A DNA stretch of 64,000 nt, from positions 2,790,001 to 2,854,000 of the forward strand of contig NZ_JAUSZZ010000001.1 in NCBI RefSeq assembly GCF_030818075.1. Reading direction: 5' to 3'. Origin of the DNA: Microbacterium proteolyticum (GTDB lineage Bacteria; Actinomycetota; Actinomycetes; Actinomycetales; Microbacteriaceae). Made by a program: the position numbers and the translations under genes. The notes under the pieces are model-generated. The model did no database searches, was not told the origin of the DNA, and saw only the letters and a program-made list of their open reading frames with translations. Shown one piece after another: positions 38,833 through 45,971 of the stretch; within the stretch, counting starts at the first letter, position 1, and each line of letters begins with the position of its first letter.

Positions 38833-39141
38833 CGCGCGACGCGATTCCCCCGGTGCGGGGTGGCCCACGCTTCGGCCGGGGTCACCCCGCACCTTCGTTT
38901 GGGACCGGCTCGCGACGGCAGACGCCGCAGCGGCATCCTCTCCGCCGCCCTCACGGTGCTCCCGTCACCGTGGGGGCGGCGTGGTGCGGTGACGCCGGAG
39001 CAGCGGTGACCGCTGACCGCATCGCATCCGATAGCGACGGGCGGACTCCGCGGACGCGGTAGCGTCGGCGAAGAGCCCGGGGCTCGATGGCCTCACCGGC
39101 GCCATCCGTCACCCGGGTCCGCCGCAGAACGGGAGGGCACG
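38833..39141. other. Intergenic region with terminator, 309 bp
   Basis: Holds the terminator of the aminopeptidase gene, GGTGCGGGGTG (38852-38862) and CACCCCGCACC (38883-38893), and the GGGAGGG ribosome site of the next gene. No gene seen. Confidence 0.6.
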
Positions 39142-39783
39142 GTGCAAAACGTCGATCGACCCGCGCTCGTGCTGTCGTCCACGCTCGCCGCGGTGGCGGG
39201 ATTCGTGGATGCCGTGGGCTTCCTCGACACGGGAGGCATCTTCGTCTCGTTCATGAGCGGGAACTCGACCCAGGCCGCCGTGCAGGTTCTCGGCGGCGAC
39301 CTGTCGGTCGTGTTCGTCTCCGCCGGGATCATCACGGCGTTCGTCGCGGGTGTCGCCGCGGGCGGTATCGTCAGCGCACGTACGGCACGACAGCAAGCCG
39401 GCGTCGTCGCGGGCACAGCGGTTCTCGTGGGCCTGGCGGCCGCGCTGGCGATGGGCGGAGACGCGACGCTGTGGCGGGCCGGACTGCTGGCCGTGGCGAT
39501 GGGGGCGCTGAACACGCTGTTCCTCGCAGACGGACGCGCCCGCGTCGCGATCACCTATTCCACCGGCACCCTCGTGAGCCTGGGTCTCGGTCTCGCCTCC
39601 CTCGTCACGGGCGGGTCGCGCACGGCGTGGCGGCGGCCCCTGCTGTTGTGGTCGGCGCTGGTCGGCGGCGCGGTGATCGGCGGCCTCGCCCACGGACTGG
39701 GCAGGGCCCCGGCGCTCGCCGCAGCCGCCGCGGTCCTCGCCGCGGCGGCTGCGGTGGTCGCGGTGCGCGCGCGGCGCGGCTGA
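39142..39783 (+). CDS. DUF1275 / YoaK-family membrane protein
   Basis: A 213-residue inner-membrane protein with six to seven hydrophobic segments. The signature GFVDAVGFLDTGGIFVSFMS followed by GNST is typical of DUF1275 proteins, and ITYSTGTLVSLG matches the repeat of that motif in the second half. A GGGAGGG site five bases before the GTG sets the start. Function of the family is not established. The stop lies at the edge of a 55-bp tandem duplication. Confidence 0.88.
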   Translation: MQNVDRPALVLSSTLAAVAGFVDAVGFLDTGGIFVSFMSGNSTQAAVQVLGGDLSVVFVSAGIITAFVAGVAAGGIVSARTARQQAGVVAGTAVLVGLAAALAMGGDATLWRAGLLAVAMGALNTLFLADGRARVAITYSTGTLVSLGLGLASLVTGGSRTAWRRPLLLWSALVGGAVIGGLAHGLGRAPALAAAAAVLAAAAAVVAVRARRG

Positions 39784-39889
39784 CGGCGCAGACCGTCCGC
39801 CGTCCTCGCCGCGCACGGCGCCGTCGCGGCGGGGCTGACGGCGCAGACCATCCGCCGTCATCGCCGCGCACGGCGCCGTCGCGGCGAGC
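39780..39889. repeat. 55-bp tandem duplication after the DUF1275 gene
   Basis: Two copies of CTGACGGCGCAGACC... start at 39780 and 39835. The first includes the stop codon of the upstream gene. Each can fold (GACGG/CCGTC and CGCCG/CGGCG). Confidence 0.8.
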
Positions 39890-39950
39890 GCGCGGCTCAC
39901 GACACCGGTGCCGCGCGAGGCCGTACCGCCGCGCGGGGGGGCGCCCGGCC

Positions 39951-40973
39951 TCAGTCCTCGTCGGCGACGCGGATGAGCACCTTGCCCGTCGCACCGTTCG
40001 CGACGGCGTCATGCGCGGCCGCGGTGTCGGCCAAGCCGAACCACGTCAGCGGCAGCCCGGCATCCTCTCCCACGGGAAGGGCCCCGGCCGCGACGGCCAC
40101 CGAGACGTCTTCCGCGGCGGCGGCGAGCGCCTCCTCCCCCACGGTGTAGAGCAGAAGGCCCTGCCAGCGGACGTTCTTCGCGAAGCTCGCCCGGACGGGA
40201 GCGCTGAAGGCATCGCCGCCGTTGTCGGCGTAGTAGCCGATCGAGCCGTGGTTGGCGATCACCTCGACGTCGAGGGCGGCGTTGTCGGCGATGGCGACCT
40301 CGACGATGTGGTCGACGCCGTTCGGGGCGAGCTCGCGGATGCCATCGGCCAGGGCGTCGCTCGGGTACTGCACGACGTGATGGGCCCCGGCCGCGCGGGC
40401 CAGCGCCTCCTTCTCGTCGCTGCTGACGGTGGCGATGACCGTGGCCCCGGCCCACACGGCGAGCTGAATGGCGGCGTGCCCGACGGCGCCGGCGCCTCCC
40501 TGCACGAGGACGGTGCGTCCCTGCAGCGCGCCCGGGGCGAGTCGCGACGGTCCGTGCTCGTGCACGGTGAGCGCGCGGTGCGCCGTCATGGCGGGCACGC
40601 CGAGGCTGGCGCCCAGGGTGAACGAGGCGTCCTCGGCCAGCGGCACGGCGCGAGACGCCGGGATGACGGCGTACTCGGCGGCCGTGCCGGTCGGGCGCTC
40701 GTGCTGGGCGAGGTAGACCCACACTCGCTGGCCCACCGAGAGATCGTCGACGCCGTCGCCGACGGCATCCACTGTTCCCGCGCCGTCCTGGTTCGGAGTC
40801 ACCTCGTCCCACGAGAAGGGCCGTCCGCCCTCGCGCGCCTTCCAGTCGGTCGGGTTCACCCCCGACACGGCGATGCGCACCCGCACCTCGCCGGGACCCG
40901 GCTCGGGCAGAGGACGCTCCACGAGCGTGAGGACGGAGGAGTCACCGGTCTGGGAGTACGTGATCGCCTGCAT
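39951..40973 (-). CDS. Zinc-independent quinone oxidoreductase (MDR family)
   Basis: 340 residues with a GroES-like N-terminal domain (PEPGPGEVRVRIAVSGVNPT) and a Rossmann NADPH site (VLVQGGAGAVGHAAIQLAVW). Structural-zinc cysteines are absent, as in quinone reductases. NPTDWKAREG and DGAGTVDAVG are typical. The frame continues far upstream through the opposite-strand gene, but ATG 40973 matches the family start. Divergent from an amidohydrolase gene. Confidence 0.9.
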   Translation of the reverse strand: MQAITYSQTGDSSVLTLVERPLPEPGPGEVRVRIAVSGVNPTDWKAREGGRPFSWDEVTPNQDGAGTVDAVGDGVDDLSVGQRVWVYLAQHERPTGTAAEYAVIPASRAVPLAEDASFTLGASLGVPAMTAHRALTVHEHGPSRLAPGALQGRTVLVQGGAGAVGHAAIQLAVWAGATVIATVSSDEKEALARAAGAHHVVQYPSDALADGIRELAPNGVDHIVEVAIADNAALDVEVIANHGSIGYYADNGGDAFSAPVRASFAKNVRWQGLLLYTVGEEALAAAAEDVSVAVAAGALPVGEDAGLPLTWFGLADTAAAHDAVANGATGKVLIRVADED

Positions 40974-41048
40974 ACAGAGGGACAAGGGGCGGGCGGCGGT
41001 CCGCATTCCCGCTCGGCGTGTCGCGGTGGCGCCCGCCACACTGGGGCG

Positions 41049-42662
41049 GTGAGCGCTCTGATCATCGGCAACGCGGTCGTCTTCTCGGACGGACGGGTCC
41101 AGGATGCCGACACCATCGGCATCCTGGACGGGACCATCGTGGCGGTCGGCACCGCCGCCTCCGTGCGGGATGCCGTGGGCCGGGGAGCCGACGAGCTCGA
41201 CGCGCGCGGAGGCCTGGTCACTCCCGGTTTCGTCGACGCCCACGTGCACCTCGGTGTCGGAGCGATGGACGCGCTGCGCTGCGACCTGTCGGGGGCGGCA
41301 TCCCTCGACGAGATCGACGCGCGCGTGCGGGCCTTCGCCGCGGACTCCCCCGCGCCGTGGATCGTCGGGGGCGGCTGGGATCCGACGCTTTTCCCGGCCA
41401 CCGGTCCCTCCGCCACCCATCTCGACGCCCTCGTGCCCGACAGGCCCGCGTTGCTGCTCGACGCCGACCACCACGGCGCGTGGGCGAATTCGGCGGCGCT
41501 GGCGGCGGCGGGACTCGACGCCTCGACACCCGACCCCGCCGACGGCCGGATCGAGAGGGATGCCGACGGCCGACCGAGCGGCGCCCTGCGGGAGGGGGCG
41601 ATGCAGCTCGTCGCCCGGTTGCTCCCCGCCCCCGCGACGGCCGATGTGGCCCGCGGCATCCTGCACCTGTCCCGGGATCTGCTGCGCGCCGGGATCACGG
41701 GATGGCAGGAAGCGGCGCTCGGCGCCTACGGCGGGTTCCCCGACTTCACCGACGCGTATCTCGAGCTCCTCCGGCACGGCACCCTGGTCGGACGCGCGAC
41801 CGGTGCGATCTGGGTGCCCCGTGACCTCACCCTCGACGGTGTCGATGCGTTCGTGGCCCACGCCGTCGAGCGGTCGCGCGTCAACGCTGCAGAGGGCCTC
41901 CCGAGCGCGACGGCGAAGCTCATGCTCGACGGAATCGTCGAGACGCGGACCGCCCACCTCCTCGAGCCGTACGGCGGCAGCGACTCGCGCGGGCTGTCGT
42001 ACTTCTCCCCCGCGCTCGTGCAACGGCTCCTGCCGGCGCTCAACGCGGCCGGCATCGCGGTGCACGTGCACGCCATCGGCGACGCGGCCGTTCGCGACGC
42101 GCTCGACGGGTTCGCCCACGTGCCAGCCGTCGACCGGGCGCGAGTGCGCAATCACCTCGCGCACATCCAGCTCATCCACCCCGACGACGTCGCCCGCTTC
42201 GCCGCACTCCAGGTCACCGCGAATGCGCAGCCGTTCTGGGCCTGTGCGACCGCTCTCACCCGGCAGGCGACGCTCCCCGTCATCGGTGAGCACCGGCGCG
42301 ACGAGCTCTACGTGTTCGGCTCGCTGCACCGGGCGGGCGCTGCGCTGGCGATGGGGTCGGACTGGCCCGTGTCGAGTTACGACCCCTGGCAGGGCGTGCA
42401 CGTCGCCGTCACCCGCCGCCCGCCGAGCGAACCGGATGCCGACCCGCTCGGCGCCGGCGAAGCGCTCGGACTCGCGACGGCGCTCGACGCGTACACCCGC
42501 GGCTCGTCCGACCTGCTCGGGCTCGGCGGTGGGGCGATCGCCCCGGGCCGGGCGGCCGACCTCGCCGTCGCCGACCGCGATCCGTTCGCCGCGCCGGCTT
42601 CCGGCATCCACGAGACCCGGAACGTCGCGACGATTGTGGCCGGTGCCGTGGTCGACGCTTGA
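41049..42662 (+). CDS. YtcJ-type amidohydrolase
   Basis: A 537-residue metal-dependent hydrolase of the amidohydrolase_3 type. It shows the metal motif GFVDAHVHLGVGAMD, DADHHGAWANSAAL, HVHAIGDAAVRDAL, NHLAHIQLIHPDDV and MGSDWPVSSYDPW (Asp ligand). The C-terminal strand ends APGRAADLAVADRDPF. The substrate is unknown; relatives hydrolyse exocyclic C-N bonds. The GTG start has CACACT six bases upstream (weak leaderless promoter). The frame is open far upstream but without protein character. Confidence 0.9.
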   Translation: MSALIIGNAVVFSDGRVQDADTIGILDGTIVAVGTAASVRDAVGRGADELDARGGLVTPGFVDAHVHLGVGAMDALRCDLSGAASLDEIDARVRAFAADSPAPWIVGGGWDPTLFPATGPSATHLDALVPDRPALLLDADHHGAWANSAALAAAGLDASTPDPADGRIERDADGRPSGALREGAMQLVARLLPAPATADVARGILHLSRDLLRAGITGWQEAALGAYGGFPDFTDAYLELLRHGTLVGRATGAIWVPRDLTLDGVDAFVAHAVERSRVNAAEGLPSATAKLMLDGIVETRTAHLLEPYGGSDSRGLSYFSPALVQRLLPALNAAGIAVHVHAIGDAAVRDALDGFAHVPAVDRARVRNHLAHIQLIHPDDVARFAALQVTANAQPFWACATALTRQATLPVIGEHRRDELYVFGSLHRAGAALAMGSDWPVSSYDPWQGVHVAVTRRPPSEPDADPLGAGEALGLATALDAYTRGSSDLLGLGGGAIAPGRAADLAVADRDPFAAPASGIHETRNVATIVAGAVVDA

Positions 42663-42714
42663 CGGCGGCTTCACATGGGGAGAGCGTCGCGGCCCGTTTA
42701 GACTGATGCCACTC

Positions 42715-42796
42715 GCGGGAGTGGTGAAATCGGCAGACACGCAGGATTTAGGTTCCTGTGCCTTCGGGCGTGGGGGTTCAAGTCCCCCCTTCCGCA
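42715..42796 (+). tRNA. tRNA-Leu (TAG)
   Basis: An 82-nt type II tRNA. The acceptor stem is GCGGGAG/CTTCCGC and the anticodon arm CAGGA-TTTAGGT-TCCTG carries anticodon TAG. The variable arm is GCCTTCGGGC and the T-arm GGGGGTTCAAGTCCCCC. Discriminator A, no encoded CCA. TAGACT at 42699-42704 is the likely -10. Confidence 0.95.
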
Positions 42797-42850
42797 CGTT
42801 CTCTCGTTCCACCTGCACCAGCGACACCGCTCCGACCCGACGGGACCGAT

Positions 42851-43600
42851 GTGATCCACACCACCGCCGCACTGCTCCCGTGGCTCGACCCCGCGACGAT
42901 CATCACCAACTCGCAGCCGTGGGCGCTCCTGGTGGTCTGCTTCATCATCTTCGCCGAGACCGGGCTGCTCATCGGCTTCCTCCTGCCGGGCGACACGCTG
43001 CTGATCATGGCGGGTCTGCTCTCGCACTCGACGCCCGCCGCCCCCAACGGCGTGTTCGGCCTCAACGCGTGGTGGGTGGCCCTCGCCATCGGCGTCGCGG
43101 CGTTCGTCGGCGGTGAGGTCGGGTACTACATCGGCCACAAGGCCGGTCCGTCGATCTTCGAGCGGAAAGACTCCGGCATCTTCAGCCGCAAGAACGTCGA
43201 GCGCACGAACGCGTTCTTCGAGCGGTTCGGCGGTCTCACCGTCATCCTCGCCCGCTTCGTCCCCGTCGTGCGCACCTTCGCGCCCATCGCCGCCGGCGTC
43301 GGGCACATGCCGTGGCGCAAATACACGCTCTACAACTTCATCGGTGCCGTCATCTGGGGCATCGGCCTGACGATGTTCGGATACGCCGTGGGGTACATCC
43401 CGATCGTCCGCGACATCGTGACGGAATACATCGACGTCATCCTGCTCGCCGCCGTCGCGGGCACCGTGCTCTTCATCGCCATCCACTACTTCCGCGAGCG
43501 CGCCGCCGCCAAGCGCGAGGGCGCCGTGACGCGCGCGGAGGCCGAGTCGCTCGCGCTCGACCCGAAGACCCTCGAAGACGGCGACCAGCCGGCGCGCTGA
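42851..43600 (+). CDS. DedA-family membrane protein
   Basis: 249 residues with five to six hydrophobic segments. Family motifs are IFAETGLLIGFLLPGDTLLI and the conserved FGGLTVILARFVPVVRTFAP with GVGHMPWRKYTLYN (R-F-x-P and G-x-x-x-M). DedA proteins flip phospholipid carriers such as undecaprenyl phosphate or phosphatidylethanolamine. The GTG start is chosen because upstream residues come from the tRNA-Leu gene. The C-terminus is a charged cytoplasmic tail. Confidence 0.92.
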   Translation: MIHTTAALLPWLDPATIITNSQPWALLVVCFIIFAETGLLIGFLLPGDTLLIMAGLLSHSTPAAPNGVFGLNAWWVALAIGVAAFVGGEVGYYIGHKAGPSIFERKDSGIFSRKNVERTNAFFERFGGLTVILARFVPVVRTFAPIAAGVGHMPWRKYTLYNFIGAVIWGIGLTMFGYAVGYIPIVRDIVTEYIDVILLAAVAGTVLFIAIHYFRERAAAKREGAVTRAEAESLALDPKTLEDGDQPAR

Positions 43601-43921
43601 CGCGCCGCCCGCCGCAGGCCTTGTGGCTCCGGCGCAGGCCGGCGTCCGCCGATCGGGCGCATCGCCGTGGGCGCGGGGCGACCGCGGCGGGAAGTCTGTG
43701 TCCTGCGTCGGCGCCCGGCGGGGGTCTTCGGCGCGGGCCCGCCTCCGCCGATCGGGCGCATCGCCGTCGGCTCAGCACGACCGCGGCCTGGGGTCTGCGT
43801 CTCCGGCGCCGGCACGCGGCGGGGGTCTTTGGCGCGGTCGCGCGGCGAGGTCCGCGTCTTCGGCGCGGGCGCGCGGTGGGGTCTGCGTCTCCGGCGCCGG
43901 CGCTCGGCCCCTCGCCTCTGG
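43601..43921. repeat. Imperfect repeats between dedA and ku
   Basis: 321 bp without a gene. TCCGCCGATCGGGCGCATCG occurs at 43645 and 43744 (24-bp match, 99 bp apart). GGGGTCTGCGTCTCCGGCGC occurs at 43790 and 43878 (24-bp match, 88 bp apart). The sequence is extremely GC-rich and looks like decayed tandem duplication. Confidence 0.65.
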
Positions 43922-44773
43922 TCAAGACGCCTTCGAACTCTTCTTCTTCGCGGGCGCCTTCTTCGCCGGAGTGTCCTTCTCGGCCCGTGCCGCCCGGGAG
44001 CGTTCGACGCTCGCGCGCAGCGCCTCCATCAGGTCGATGACCTCGCCGCCGTCGTCGTCCTCGGCCTTGCCGAAGGTGGCATCCGTGTCGAGAGCGTCAC
44101 CCTGCTCGAGCTTCGCGTCGATGAGAGTGCGCAGCTCTACCTGATACTCGTCGGTGAACTCTTCGGGGTCGAAGTCCTTCGAGAAGCTGTCGACGAGGGA
44201 TGCCGACATCTCGAGCTCCTTCGCCGAGATCCGCACCCTTTCGTCGAGCGCCGGGAAGGCCGCCTCGCGCACCTCATCGGCCCACAGCAGCGTCTGCAGC
44301 ACGAGCACATCACCGCGCACCCGGAGGGCTGCGAGCCGCGTCTTCTGCCGCAGTGAGAAGCGGACGATGGCGGTGCGGTCGGTCTGCTCGAGCGTCTTGC
44401 GCAGCAGCACATAGGCCTTCGGCGACGACGAGTCGGGCTCGAGGTAGTACGCCTTGTCGAGGGTGAGCAGGTCGACCTGGTCGCTGGGCACGAACTCGAC
44501 GACCTCGATCTCGCGGCTGCGCTCGCTCGGCAGTGACGCGAGGTCGTCCTTGGTCAGCACGACCGTCTGCTCACCATCGTCGTACGCCTTGTCGATGTCG
44601 CTGTACGGCACGACCTCGCCGTCGATCTCGCAGATGCGCTGGTACCGGATGCGCCCGCCGTCCTTGTTGTGCACCTGGTGCAGCGAGACGTCGTGGTCTT
44701 CCGTGGCGGAGTAGACCTTGACCGGCACGTTCACGAGGCCGAAGGTCAGGGCGCCTTTCCAGATCGATCGCAT
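43922..44773 (-). CDS. ku: Non-homologous end-joining protein Ku
   Basis: 283 residues, a bacterial Ku homodimer subunit that binds DNA double-strand ends and recruits LigD. The N-terminus MRSIWKGALTFGLVNVPVKV is diagnostic. YQRICEIDGEVVPYSDI, YYLEPDSSSPKAYVLL and ELEMSASLVDSFSKDFDPEE follow the family. The C-terminal tail is Lys/Ala-rich (KKAPAKKKSSKAS), a DNA-binding extension seen in actinobacteria. The ATG has TTCACT six bases upstream. Divergent from ligD across a 1.2-kb hairpin array. Confidence 0.96.
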   Translation of the reverse strand: MRSIWKGALTFGLVNVPVKVYSATEDHDVSLHQVHNKDGGRIRYQRICEIDGEVVPYSDIDKAYDDGEQTVVLTKDDLASLPSERSREIEVVEFVPSDQVDLLTLDKAYYLEPDSSSPKAYVLLRKTLEQTDRTAIVRFSLRQKTRLAALRVRGDVLVLQTLLWADEVREAAFPALDERVRISAKELEMSASLVDSFSKDFDPEEFTDEYQVELRTLIDAKLEQGDALDTDATFGKAEDDDGGEVIDLMEALRASVERSRAARAEKDTPAKKAPAKKKSSKAS

Positions 44774-44839
44774 GTGCTTAGTGAACACCGTCGGCGGGGA
44801 GGATGCCGAGACCCTTGCGCCGTTCACGCCCCGGGCTCG

Positions 44840-45905
44840 CTTTCGGTCTCGCCGGCCCCTCGCTCCTGCGCCGCAACGCACGCCGGCCCCCCCACGCATA
44901 AACGCGATCCGTGCGCAGAAACACGCCGACATCGTGTTTATGCGCGCAGATCGTGTTTATGCGTTGATAAACACCGCGGACGCCACTCCGACGATGTGCA
45001 GACGCCGCGGCTTCACCCCGCCACCCTCCGCTCCTGCGCTGCGCCGCAACCCCCGACCTTCCACCCATAAACACGAACCGTGCGCAGAAACACGCCGACA
45101 TCGCGTTTACATGCACAGATCGTGTTTATGCGTTGATAAACACCGCGGACGCCACTCCGACGATGTGAAGACGCCGCGGCTCCACCCCGCCACCCTCCGC
45201 TCCTGCGCTGGCGCAACCCCCGACCTTCCACCCATAAACACGAACCGTGCGCAGAAACACGCCGACATCGTGTTTACGCGCACAGATCGTGTTTGTGCGT
45301 CGTCGTCACACCCGCGACGCCACCTCGACGTCGTCCTGACGCCGCGGCTCCGCCCGGCGGCCCCTCGCTCCTGCGCCGCGCCGCACACCCGCCCTCCCAC
45401 GCATAAACACGATCCGTGCGCAGAAACACGCCGACAACGTGTTTATGCGCACGAACGGTGTTTACGCGTCGACGTGACCCCCGCAACGTGACACCCGCGA
45501 CGCCACTCCGACGATGCCCAGTCGCCGCGGCTCCGCTCCGCGGCCCTCCGCCGCACACCCGCTCTCTCACGCATAAACACGAATCGTGCGCAGAAACACG
45601 CCGACAACGTGTTTACGCGCACCGATCGTGTTTACGCGTCGACGTGACCCCGCGACGTGACACCCGCGATGCCACTCCGACGACGTCCAGACGCCGCGGC
45701 TCCGCCCGGCGGCCCCTCGCTCCTGCGCCGCGCCGCACACCCGACCTCTCACGCATAAACACGATCCGTGCGCAGAAACACGCCGACAACGTGTTTACGC
45801 GCACGAACGGTGTTTACGCGTCGACGTGACCCCCGCAACGTGACACCCGCGACGCCACCCCACGATGCGCAGACGCCGCGGCTCCGCCCAGCCGCCCTCC
45901 CCCGT
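44840..45905. repeat. Tandem array of six 67-nt hairpins between ku and ligD
   Basis: Hairpin cores start at 44897, 45066, 45233, 45402, 45572 and 45754 (67 bases each), with spacings of 169, 167, 169, 170 and 182. Each core contains AAACACG, then CGTGCGCA, AAACACG, a loop near CCGACAA, then CGTGTTT, TGCGCACG and GTGTTT, which pair to form one long stem. Spacers of about 100 bases are also conserved (ACGCCGCGGCTCCGC, CTCGCTCCTGCGC). Differences between copies often keep pairing or use G-T pairs. Short frames inside have no protein character. Partial units flank both ends. Confidence 0.85.
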
Positions 45906-45959
45906 CGGACGGACACGCAGCATCCGCAACCCCCTCGGCATCCGCCACCGCCCCCGCTC

Positions 45960-45965
45960 TACGCT
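45960..45965 (+). promoter_or_regulatory. -10 box of leaderless ligD
   Basis: TACGCT followed by exactly six bases and the ligD ATG. Confidence 0.5.
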
Positions 45966-45971
45966 GGGGCG

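Noticed and set aside
39951..42872. A 973-codon frame reaching upstream of the quinone reductase
   Set aside because: The extension is antisense to the amidohydrolase gene and runs through tRNA-Leu. The family start MQAITYSQ is internal.
44897..45820. CRISPR array between ku and ligD
   Set aside because: The repeats are 67 nt, fully palindromic and about 169 bp apart. The spacers are homologous to each other, and no cas genes are present.
45416..45830. Small repeated coding frames (MRRNTPTTCL... type) in the hairpin array
   Set aside because: The same frame appears in each tandem unit only because the DNA repeats. Composition is Arg/Thr/Pro with no start signals.
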